Part shown: positions 56,329 through 64,000 of the stretch, one piece after another
How positions within the stretch are numbered: the first letter of the stretch is position 1
How the letters are laid out: the number at the start of each line of letters is the position of its first letter
Source of the DNA: Klebsiella ornithinolytica NBRC 105727 = ATCC 31898
Lineage (GTDB): Bacteria; Pseudomonadota; Gammaproteobacteria; Enterobacterales; Enterobacteriaceae
DNA length: 64,000 nucleotides
Assembly: GCF_001598295.1 (NCBI RefSeq)
Contig: NZ_BCYR01000007.1
Location: 1 to 64,000 of the forward strand
Reading direction: 5' to 3'
Made by a program: the position numbers and the translations under genes
The notes under the pieces: generated by a model
Told to the model about the DNA's origin: nothing
Databases searched by the model: none
Seen by the model: only the letters and a program-made list of their open reading frames with translations

Positions 56329-58239
56329 ATGAGTTATCAGGTCTTAGCCCGTAAATGGCGCCCACAAACCTTTGCTGACGTCGTCGGCCAGGAACATGTG
56401 CTGACCGCACTGGCGAACGGCTTATCGTTAGGGCGCATTCATCACGCTTATCTCTTTTCCGGCACCCGCGGCGTGGGGAAAACCTCCATCGCACGTTTGC
56501 TCGCAAAAGGGTTGAACTGTGAAACCGGTATTACCGCCACGCCGTGCGGCGTGTGTGATAACTGCCGCGAAATAGAGCAGGGGCGCTTTGTCGATCTGAT
56601 TGAGATTGATGCCGCTTCCCGTACCAAAGTCGAAGACACCCGCGACCTGCTGGACAACGTCCAGTACGCGCCGGCCCGTGGCCGCTTTAAGGTCTATCTG
56701 ATCGATGAAGTCCACATGCTGTCACGCCATAGCTTCAACGCGTTGTTAAAAACGCTGGAGGAGCCGCCTGCGCACGTCAAATTCCTGCTGGCGACCACCG
56801 ATCCGCAGAAGCTGCCGGTGACGATCCTGTCGCGCTGTCTGCAGTTCCATCTCAAGGCGCTGGATGTCGAACAGATCCGCCATCAGCTTGAGCATATTCT
56901 CGGCGAAGAGCAGATTACCTTTGAATCCCGCGCGCTGCAGCTGCTGTCGCGCGCGGCGGACGGCAGCCTGCGCGATGCCTTAAGCCTGACCGATCAGGCG
57001 ATTGCCAGCGGCGATGGTCGTTTGACGGCGGAGTCGGTCAGTACCATGCTCGGCACGCTCGACGACGATCAGGCGCTGTCATTGATTGAGGCGCTGGTGG
57101 CAGCCGATGGCGAACGTGTCATGGCGGGCGTTAACGAAGCGGCCTCCCGCGGCGTTGAGTGGGAAGCGCTGCTGGTTGAAATGCAGAGTCTGCTGCACCG
57201 GATTGCGATGGTCCAGCTCTCTCCTTCGGCGCTGGGCGCCGATATGGCCGCGGTAGAGCTGCGTATGCGTGAACTTGCGCGCACCGTGCCGCCCACCGAT
57301 ATACAATTGTACTATCAGACGCTCCTGATTGGCCGCAAAGAGCTGCCGTATGCGCCGGATCGGCGCATGGGTGTGGAAATGACGCTGCTGCGTGCGCTGG
57401 CATTCCATCCGCAAGCGCCGCTGCCGGAACCGGAGGTGAAGCCGCAACCGGCAACGCTGGCCGCGCCTGTACAGGCGGCGCCTGTATCCGCTTCGCCGGT
57501 GCCGCCGCCGCAGAATCTGCCGCAAACCACCAGTCAGGTACTGGCGGCACGCAGCCAGCTGCAGCGTAGCCAGGGAGCACCCACCCCAAAAAAGAGTGAA
57601 CCGGCAGCCGCATCCCGCGCGCGGCCGGTGAATAACGCTGCGCTGGAGCGACTGAGTTCAATAACCGAGCGCGTGCAGGCTCGCCCGGCCGTCGCTGCGG
57701 TGCAGGAAAAGGTTCCGGCCAAAAAAGAAGCCTATCGCTGGAAAGCGACGACGATGGTCGAAACGGTGAAAGAAGAGGTCGCGACGCCGAAGGCGCTGAA
57801 GAAAGCGCTGGAGCATGAAAAAACGCCGGAGCTGGCGGCAAAACTGGCGCTGGAAGCGGTCGAACGCGACGGCTGGGCGGCAGAGGTTAATCAGCTGGCG
57901 GTGCCGAAGCTGGTAGAGCAGGTGGCGCTGAATGCGTGGAAAGAGCAGGACGGTAACCGTATCTGTCTGCATCTGCGCCCGAGCCAGCGGCATCTTAATT
58001 CCGCCGGCGCGCAGCAAAAGTTGGCCGAAGCGCTCGGCGTGTTGTACGGTTCACCGGTTGAATTGACCATCGTGGAAGACGATAATCCTGCGATGCGCAC
58101 GCCGCTGGAGTGGCGGCAGGCAATTTATGAAGAGAAGCTCGCGCAAGCGCGCGAAGCGATTATTGCGGATAACAACATTCAGACGCTGCGCCGGTTCTTC
58201 GATGCGGATCTGGATGAAGAGAGTATTCGCCCCATTTGA
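56329..58239 (+). CDS. dnaX: DNA polymerase III subunits tau and gamma
   Basis: DnaX is the clamp-loader ATPase. The full-length tau has 636 residues (E. coli 643). It has Walker A GTRGVGKTS, a four-cysteine zinc module (CGVCDNC nearby), Walker B LIDEVHML and the SRC motif ILSRCLQFH. Domains IV and V bind DnaB and the polymerase core. A slippery site at 57588 yields the shorter gamma by -1 frameshifting. ybaB and recR follow in the same order as in E. coli. Confidence 0.96.
   Translation: MSYQVLARKWRPQTFADVVGQEHVLTALANGLSLGRIHHAYLFSGTRGVGKTSIARLLAKGLNCETGITATPCGVCDNCREIEQGRFVDLIEIDAASRTKVEDTRDLLDNVQYAPARGRFKVYLIDEVHMLSRHSFNALLKTLEEPPAHVKFLLATTDPQKLPVTILSRCLQFHLKALDVEQIRHQLEHILGEEQITFESRALQLLSRAADGSLRDALSLTDQAIASGDGRLTAESVSTMLGTLDDDQALSLIEALVAADGERVMAGVNEAASRGVEWEALLVEMQSLLHRIAMVQLSPSALGADMAAVELRMRELARTVPPTDIQLYYQTLLIGRKELPYAPDRRMGVEMTLLRALAFHPQAPLPEPEVKPQPATLAAPVQAAPVSASPVPPPQNLPQTTSQVLAARSQLQRSQGAPTPKKSEPAAASRARPVNNAALERLSSITERVQARPAVAAVQEKVPAKKEAYRWKATTMVETVKEEVATPKALKKALEHEKTPELAAKLALEAVERDGWAAEVNQLAVPKLVEQVALNAWKEQDGNRICLHLRPSQRHLNSAGAQQKLAEALGVLYGSPVELTIVEDDNPAMRTPLEWRQAIYEEKLAQAREAIIADNNIQTLRRFFDADLDEESIRPI
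57588..57594 (+). promoter_or_regulatory. Programmed -1 frameshift site in dnaX
   Basis: A AAA AAG covers codons 421-422. Slipping back one base reads GAG then TGA, so gamma would be 423 residues. An AGGGAG Shine-Dalgarno-like stimulator lies about ten bases upstream, and ACCGGC/GCCGGT can form a downstream stem. All three parts of the known E. coli signal are kept. Confidence 0.9.
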
Positions 58240-58296
58240 TTGCAAGTTTGACTTGCGGTCAGCATCCTTAACGATGACTTACTGAGAGAGAAGCCT

Positions 58297-58629
58297 ATGT
58301 TTGGTGGAAAAGGCGGCCTGGGTAACCTGATGAAGCAGGCCCAGCAGATGCAAGACAAAATGCAGAAAATGCAGGAAGAGATCGCGCAGCTGGAAGTGAC
58401 CGGCGAATCTGGCGCAGGTCTGGTTAAAGTGACCATCAACGGTGCGCATAACTGCCGTCGCGTGGAGATTGATCCGAGCCTTCTGGAAGACGACAAAGAT
58501 ATGCTGGAAGATCTCGTCGCTGCGGCGTTCAACGATGCGGCGCGCCGTATTGAAGAGACCCAGAAAGAGAAGATGGCTTCCGTCTCTTCCGGCATGCAGC
58601 TGCCGCCTGGCTTTAAGATGCCGTTCTGA
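58297..58629 (+). CDS. ybaB: Nucleoid-associated protein YbaB
   Basis: The 110-residue YbaB/EbfC-family protein ([20 protein letters not shown]) forms dimers that bind DNA. It lies between dnaX and recR, as in nearly all enterobacteria. Its stop overlaps the recR start by one base (TGATG), giving coupled translation. Confidence 0.95.
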   Translation: MFGGKGGLGNLMKQAQQMQDKMQKMQEEIAQLEVTGESGAGLVKVTINGAHNCRRVEIDPSLLEDDKDMLEDLVAAAFNDAARRIEETQKEKMASVSSGMQLPPGFKMPF

Positions 58630-59234
58630 TGCAAACCAGCCCGCTGTTAACTCAGCTTATGGAAGCATTGCGCTGTCTGCCGGGCGTTGGCCCGAAGTCA
58701 GCGCAGCGCATGGCGTTTACGCTACTTCAGCGCGATCGTAGCGGCGGGATGCGTCTGGCGCAGTCATTGACGCGCGCGATGTCGGAAATCGGCCACTGCG
58801 CCGATTGCCGCACCTTCACCGAGCAGGAGGTGTGCAATATTTGCAGCAATCCGCGCCGTCGTGAAAATGGTCAGATTTGCGTGGTGGAAAGCCCCGCGGA
58901 CATCTACGCCATTGAGCAAACCGGGCAGTTTTCCGGGCGCTACTTTGTCCTGATGGGCCACCTGTCGCCGCTTGATGGCATCGGGCCGGATGATATCGGG
59001 CTCGATCGTCTGGAGCAGCGTCTGCGCGACGAATCAATGCAGGAAGTGATCCTCGCCACCAACCCGACGGTGGAAGGCGAGGCGACCGCCAACTACATTG
59101 CCGAACTCTGCGCGCAGTATGGCGTAGAAGCCAGCCGTATCGCCCACGGCGTACCGGTAGGCGGCGAGCTGGAGATGGTTGACGGCACCACGCTGTCGCA
59201 CTCCCTTGCCGGCCGGCACAAGATTCGTTTTTAA
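58629..59234 (+). CDS. recR: Recombination protein RecR
   Basis: RecR (201 residues) works with RecF and RecO to load RecA at gaps. It has a helix-hairpin-helix ([15 protein letters not shown]), a four-cysteine zinc finger (CADCRTF and CNIC) and a Toprim domain ([14 protein letters not shown]). It is translationally coupled to ybaB. Confidence 0.96.
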   Translation: MQTSPLLTQLMEALRCLPGVGPKSAQRMAFTLLQRDRSGGMRLAQSLTRAMSEIGHCADCRTFTEQEVCNICSNPRRRENGQICVVESPADIYAIEQTGQFSGRYFVLMGHLSPLDGIGPDDIGLDRLEQRLRDESMQEVILATNPTVEGEATANYIAELCAQYGVEASRIAHGVPVGGELEMVDGTTLSHSLAGRHKIRF

Positions 59235-59239
59235 TCAAA

Positions 59240-59263
59240 CGGAGGCGCTTTTTGGCGCCTCCG
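59240..59263 (+). terminator. Hairpin after recR
   Basis: CGGAGGCGC, loop TTTTTG, GCGCCTCCG. There is no downstream T tract because the htpG -35 box (CTTGAAA) begins at the next base. Confidence 0.55.
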
Positions 59264-59292
59264 CTTGAAAATTTCCCCTCCAGTCCCCATCT
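59264..59292 (+). promoter_or_regulatory. Sigma-32 heat-shock promoter of htpG
   Basis: CTTGAAA (59264-59270), 14-base spacer and CCCCATCT (59285-59292) match the sigma-32 consensus essentially perfectly. Confidence 0.92.
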
Positions 59293-59345
59293 CCCCTTCA
59301 ACGGTTTTTTTACCATTAACAATGGCATTGTTGAGGTTGATTTAG

Positions 59346-61220
59346 ATGAAAGGACAAGAAACTCGTGGTTTTCAGTCAGAGGTTAAACAGCTTCTGCACC
59401 TGATGATCCATTCTCTTTATTCCAATAAAGAAATTTTCCTGCGTGAACTGATTTCCAACGCCTCCGATGCGGCCGACAAGCTGCGTTTCCGCGCGCTGTC
59501 CCAGCCGGACCTGTATGAAGGCGACGGCGAGCTGCGCGTGCGCGTCTCTTTTGACAAAGACAACCGCACGCTGACCATCGCCGATAATGGTATCGGGATG
59601 AACCGTGAGGAAGCGATCGACCATCTCGGCACGATTGCCAAATCCGGGACAAAATCTTTCCTCGAATCAATGGGTTCCGATCAGGCAAAAGACAGCCAGC
59701 TGATTGGTCAGTTTGGTGTCGGCTTCTACTCAGCGTTTATCGTGGCCGATAAAGTCACCGTGCGTACCCGCGCGGCGGGCGATAGCGCGGAAAACGGCGT
59801 GTTCTGGGAATCTGCCGGCGAAGGCGACTACACCATTGCCGATATCACCAAAGCCGATCGCGGTACTGAAATTACCCTGCACCTGCGCGAAGGTGAAGAT
59901 GACTTCCTCAACGACTGGCGCGTGCGTTCGATTATCAGCAAATATTCCGATCATATCGCGCTGCCGGTAGAGATTGAAAAGCGCGAAGAGGTTGACGGTG
60001 AAACGGTGATCTCCTGGGAGAAAATCAACAAGGCCCAGGCGCTGTGGGCCCGTAATAAGTCGGAAATCAAAGACGACGAATATAACGAATTCTATAAACA
60101 CATTGCCCACGACTACAGCGACCCGCTGACCTGGAGCCACAACCGCGTGGAAGGCAAGCAGGAGTACACCAGCCTGCTGTATATCCCGTCGCAGGCGCCG
60201 TGGGATATGTGGAACCGCGATCACAAGCATGGCCTGAAGCTGTACGTGCAGCGCGTGTTTATCATGGATGACGCCGAGCAGTTCATGCCGAACTATCTGC
60301 GCTTTGTCCGCGGCCTCGTCGACTCCAACGATCTGCCGCTGAACGTGTCGCGTGAAATTCTGCAGGACAGCAGCGTTACCCGCAACCTGCGCACCGCGCT
60401 GAGCAAACGCGCGCTGCAGATGCTGGAAAAACTGGCCAAAGACGATGCGGAAAAATATCAGACCTTCTGGCAGCAGTTTGGCCTGGTGCTGAAAGAAGGC
60501 CCGGCGGAGGACAGCGCGAATCAGCAGACGATTGCTAAGCTGCTGCGTTTCGCCTCTACCCATACCGATTCCGCCGCGCAGACCGTGTCGCTGGAAGAGT
60601 ATGTCTCTCGTATGAAAGAAGGGCAGGAGAAGATCTACTACATCACTGCGGACAGCTATGCCGCGGCGAAGAGCAGTCCGCACCTCGAGCTGCTGCGTAA
60701 GAAAGGTATCGAAGTTCTGCTGCTCTCTGACCGCATCGACGAGTGGATGATGAGCTACCTGACCGAGTTCGACGGCAAGGCGTTCCAGTCGGTCGCGAAA
60801 GCCGACGAATCGCTGGATAAGCTGGCGGATGAAGTCGACGAAAGCACCAAAGAGGCCGAAAAGGCGCTGGAACCGTTCGTTGAGCGCGTGAAAACGCTGC
60901 TGGGCGAGCGGGTGAAGGAGGTTCGACTGACGCACCGCCTGACCGATACGCCGGCTATCGTCACCACCGACGCGGACGAAATGAGCACCCAGATGGCGAA
61001 ACTGTTTGCCGCTGCGGGCCAGTCTGCACCGGAAGTGAAGTACATTTTCGAACTCAACCCGGCTCACCCGCTGGTGAAACGCACGGCGGACACGCAGGAT
61101 GAGGCCCGGTTTAGCGAATGGGTCGAGCTGCTGCTCGATCAGGCCCTGCTGGCTGAACGCGGTACCCTGGAAGATCCTAACCAGTTTATTCGCCGCATGA
61201 ACCAGCTGCTGGCTTCCTGA
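59346..61220 (+). CDS. htpG: Chaperone HtpG (Hsp90)
   Basis: HtpG is the bacterial Hsp90 dimer, 624 residues as in E. coli. It has an N-terminal GHKL ATPase ([47 protein letters not shown]), a middle client-binding domain and a C-terminal dimerisation domain. A sigma-32 promoter lies 54 bases upstream. It refolds heat-damaged proteins with DnaK. Confidence 0.97.
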   Translation: MKGQETRGFQSEVKQLLHLMIHSLYSNKEIFLRELISNASDAADKLRFRALSQPDLYEGDGELRVRVSFDKDNRTLTIADNGIGMNREEAIDHLGTIAKSGTKSFLESMGSDQAKDSQLIGQFGVGFYSAFIVADKVTVRTRAAGDSAENGVFWESAGEGDYTIADITKADRGTEITLHLREGEDDFLNDWRVRSIISKYSDHIALPVEIEKREEVDGETVISWEKINKAQALWARNKSEIKDDEYNEFYKHIAHDYSDPLTWSHNRVEGKQEYTSLLYIPSQAPWDMWNRDHKHGLKLYVQRVFIMDDAEQFMPNYLRFVRGLVDSNDLPLNVSREILQDSSVTRNLRTALSKRALQMLEKLAKDDAEKYQTFWQQFGLVLKEGPAEDSANQQTIAKLLRFASTHTDSAAQTVSLEEYVSRMKEGQEKIYYITADSYAAAKSSPHLELLRKKGIEVLLLSDRIDEWMMSYLTEFDGKAFQSVAKADESLDKLADEVDESTKEAEKALEPFVERVKTLLGERVKEVRLTHRLTDTPAIVTTDADEMSTQMAKLFAAAGQSAPEVKYIFELNPAHPLVKRTADTQDEARFSEWVELLLDQALLAERGTLEDPNQFIRRMNQLLAS

Positions 61221-61235
61221 TCGCTTCGCTGTTGG

Positions 61236-61276
61236 TCCACCCCGGCCTGCGCACCTTACGCGCGGGCCGGGGTGGA
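61236..61276. terminator. Large GC-rich hairpin after htpG
   Basis: TCCACCCCGGCC (61236-61247) and GGCCGGGGTGGA (61265-61276) form a 12-bp perfect stem. No T tract follows, so it may be a REP-like stabiliser or a rho-aided terminator. Confidence 0.55.
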
Positions 61277-61395
61277 CGCCCCTCTGATGGCGTAAAATCC
61301 GCCTTTCAAGCAAAATAAACCTTCCATTAACCGTTTCAGCCGCTCCGCCTTCCTTGAGCCATCTGCATTCTGGTGGTATGGTTTAGCGTTTTTGA

Positions 61396-62073
<678 letters not shown>

Positions 62074-62081
62074 TCCCGTTG

Positions 62082-62111
62082 GTTCTCATCCTGCCGCGGC
62101 GGGATGAGAAC
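62082..62111 (+). terminator. Terminator-like hairpin after adk
   Basis: GTTCTCATCC and GGATGAGAAC around a GC-rich ten-base loop, followed a little later by T-rich sequence. Confidence 0.6.
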
Positions 62112-62200
62112 ATCTCTCATTCTACCTTTTTCTCTGATTGGTTCCGTTTAGCGCCATTTCAGCTACAATTGGCTGCGATTCAAATGGTTAAGAGGCGGTA

Positions 62201-63163
62201 ATGCATCAGACGAAAACAGGTATCTTGTTAGCCAACTTAGGCACTCCCGATGCGCCCACGCCCGATGCGGTGAAGCGCTATCTGCGACAATTTCTCAGCG
62301 ACAAGCGGGTGGTTGATACGCCCCGTCTGCTGTGGTGGCCGCTTCTGCGCGGCGTGATACTGCCCCTGCGCGCGCCGCGGGTCGCGAAACTTTATCAGTC
62401 CGTGTGGATGGAGGAAGGCTCGCCGCTGATGGTTTACAGCCGTCGACAGCAGCAGGCTCTGGCCGCGCGTCTCCCCGATACCCCGGTTGCCTTAGGCATG
62501 AGCTACGGCTCACCTGCGCTGGAAAGCGCGGTGGATGAACTGCTGGCTCAGGATGTTGACCATATCGTGGTGTTGCCGCTGTATCCGCAATACTCCTGTT
62601 CCACCGTGGCGGCAGTATGGGATGAGCTGGCGCGAATCCTGGCTAAAAAACGGGCCATCCCCGGGATCTCTTTTATTCGTGATTATGCCGATGATGCCAG
62701 CTATATCGATGCGCTGGCCGCCAGCGTTCGCGCATCGTTTGCCGTGCACGGCGAACCGGATGTGCTGCTGCTTTCTTATCACGGCATACCGCAACGCTTT
62801 GCCCACGAAGGCGATGATTACCCGCAGCGCTGCCGCGATACCACCCGCGAACTGGTCTCTGCGCTGGGACTTTCGCCGGATCGCGCCATGATGACCTTCC
62901 AGTCGCGCTTTGGCCGCGAGCCGTGGCTGACGCCTTACACCGACGAAACATTGAAAATGTTGGGCGAGAAGGGGGTGAAGCATATTCAGGTCATCTGCCC
63001 GGGCTTTGCGGCAGATTGTCTGGAAACGCTGGAGGAGATTGCGGTGCAGAACCGGGAAGTCTTCCTCGAAGCCGGCGGGCAGAAATATGAATATATCCCG
63101 GCGCTTAATGCGGACAGGGCGCATATCGAAATGATGGTGAACCTGACGGCGCCGTATCGCTAA
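62201..63163 (+). CDS. hemH: Ferrochelatase HemH
   Basis: HemH inserts ferrous iron into protoporphyrin IX, the last step of haem synthesis. The 320-residue protein has the catalytic histidine in [11 protein letters not shown] and the family motifs [17 protein letters not shown] and [15 protein letters not shown], whose glutamate lies opposite the histidine. AGAGGCGGTA precedes the ATG. Confidence 0.96.
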   Translation: MHQTKTGILLANLGTPDAPTPDAVKRYLRQFLSDKRVVDTPRLLWWPLLRGVILPLRAPRVAKLYQSVWMEEGSPLMVYSRRQQQALAARLPDTPVALGMSYGSPALESAVDELLAQDVDHIVVLPLYPQYSCSTVAAVWDELARILAKKRAIPGISFIRDYADDASYIDALAASVRASFAVHGEPDVLLLSYHGIPQRFAHEGDDYPQRCRDTTRELVSALGLSPDRAMMTFQSRFGREPWLTPYTDETLKMLGEKGVKHIQVICPGFAADCLETLEEIAVQNREVFLEAGGQKYEYIPALNADRAHIEMMVNLTAPYR

Positions 63164-63226
63164 TCGCGTGTGGCAGGGGGAATATGCTATTATTCCCCGC
63201 TTGTTCACTGCCATTAAATCGCCACT

Positions 63227-64000
63227 ATGAAATTTCCCGGTAAACGCAAATCCAAACACTACTTTCCCGTTAATGCCCGCGATCCGCTGCTGCAGCAAAC
63301 GCAGCCGGAAAATGAAGCCAACGTCGCGTGGGTGGTCGGTATCGATCAAACGCTGGTTGATATCGAAGCCAAAGTAGATGAGGCGTTTATCGTGCGCTAC
63401 GGCCTCAGCGCCGGCCATTCGCTGGTCATCGAAGATGATGTCGCCGAAACGCTCTACCAGGAGCTGGTACGGAATCATTTAATTACCCACCAGTTTGCCG
63501 GCGGAACGATCGGCAATACCATGCACAATTATTCGGTGCTGGCAGATGACCGCTCGGTATTGCTGGGGGTCATGTGCAGCAATATCGAAATCGGCGGCTA
63601 CGCCTATCGCTATCTGTGCAACACCTCCAGCCGGACTGACCTGAACTATCTGCAAGGAGTGGACGGAGCCATCGGTCGCTGCTTTACCCTGATTAGCGAC
63701 GCGGGCGAACGAACCTTTGCCATCAGTCCGGGCCACATGAATAAGCTGCGTCCGGAAAGCATTCCGGAAGAGGTGATTGCCGGCGCCTCTGCGCTGGTGC
63801 TGACCTCGTATCTGGTGCGCTGCAAACCCGGCGAGCCGATGCCGGATGCGACGATGAAAGCCATCGAGTATGCCAAAAAGCATGATGTGCCGGTGGTGCT
63901 GACGCTGGGAACGAAGTATGTCATTGCCGATAACCCGGAATGGTGGCAGCAGTTCCTCAAGGAGAACGTCTCTATTCTGGCGATGAATGAAGAAGAAGCC
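63227..64000 (+). CDS. gsk: Inosine-guanosine kinase Gsk, truncated by the window end
   Basis: The start of gsk (258 codons; the E. coli protein has 434) reads MKFPGKRKSKHYFPVNARDP and continues with the PfkB/ribokinase-like nucleoside-binding region HQFAGGTIGNTMHNYSVL. It phosphorylates inosine and guanosine for purine salvage. The frame runs open to the last base of the window. E. coli has aes between hemH and gsk on the other strand; here only 63 bases separate them. Confidence 0.95.
   Translation, partial: MKFPGKRKSKHYFPVNARDPLLQQTQPENEANVAWVVGIDQTLVDIEAKVDEAFIVRYGLSAGHSLVIEDDVAETLYQELVRNHLITHQFAGGTIGNTMHNYSVLADDRSVLLGVMCSNIEIGGYAYRYLCNTSSRTDLNYLQGVDGAIGRCFTLISDAGERTFAISPGHMNKLRPESIPEEVIAGASALVLTSYLVRCKPGEPMPDATMKAIEYAKKHDVPVVLTLGTKYVIADNPEWWQQFLKENVSILAMNEEEA

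Noticed and set aside
59730-61313. A 527-codon minus-strand frame antisense to htpG
   Set aside because: Same reason: shadow of a conserved GC-rich gene, without a matching family or ribosome binding site.

Overview
The window is a chromosomal segment of an Enterobacteriaceae member, most like Klebsiella or Raoultella. The backbone keeps the gene order known from Escherichia coli (cof, ybaO/decR, mdlAB, glnK-amtB, tesB, ybaY, atl, ffs, ybaA, ylaB, ylaC, maa, hha-tomB, acrBA/acrR, mscK, rsmS, priC, ybaN, apt, dnaX, ybaB, recR, htpG, adk, hemH, gsk). It differs by a cysteine-desulfhydrase-like gene beside decR, a galactan-utilisation cluster, a yczR-yczE pair, rpmE2-rpmJ2, and no aes between hemH and gsk. 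Names and start sites come from remembered family features, gene lengths, ribosome binding sites and gene order; no search was run.

Region 1 (1-10.8 kb) is backbone: HMP-PP phosphatase, cysteine homeostasis (ccdA-like/decR), the MdlAB ABC exporter, the nitrogen-controlled glnK-amtB operon with a clear sigma-54 promoter and NtrC site, TesB, YbaY, Atl, and the 4.5S RNA gene ffs.

Region 2 (10.887-23.057 kb) is an AT-rich integrated element at the 3' end of ffs, bounded by 26-bp direct repeats. A tyrosine integrase sits just inside the left end. A third, inverted copy of the 26-bp core lies at 12.23 kb within 247 bp that read as a complete P-core-P' attachment site on the minus strand. The integrase segment is therefore flanked by perfect 140-bp inverted repeats and the cargo segment by perfect 133-bp inverted repeats. 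The cargo holds a P-loop helicase-like protein bracketed by related structured repeats, a possible origin-like tract, a membrane protein plus a secreted small protein, a frameshifted PAAR gene, a two-gene CBASS (SLATT 2TM effector plus SMODS nucleotidyltransferase), an HNH-type protein, a three-gene operon (dual-OB-like, DUF488, DUF4326), a serine recombinase and a DUF2188 protein. It looks like a mobile defence island.

Region 3 (23.1-29 kb) has a small ribbon-helix-helix gene pair surrounded by ATGTCAT motifs, the divergent yczR-yczE pair, ybaA, a flavin reductase-like gene and pdeB (ylaB).

Region 4 (29-40.5 kb) is a gan cluster for beta-1,4-galactan: ATPase, binding protein, two permeases, GH53 endogalactanase, GH42 exo-acting beta-galactosidase, a solitary PTS EIIB protein, a LamB-type porin and a LacI-family regulator. 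The porin and GH53 enzyme act outside the inner membrane, the ABC transporter imports oligogalactans, and the GH42 enzyme releases galactose in the cytoplasm.

Region 5 (40.5-64 kb) returns to backbone: zinc-independent ribosomal proteins under a Zur box, a GNAT and a MocR regulator, ylaC, maa, the hha-tomB pair, acrAB with acrR, mscK, replication and recombination genes (rsmS, priC, dnaX with its programmed frameshift, ybaB, recR), heat-shock-promoted htpG, adk, hemH and the start of gsk, which runs off the window end.
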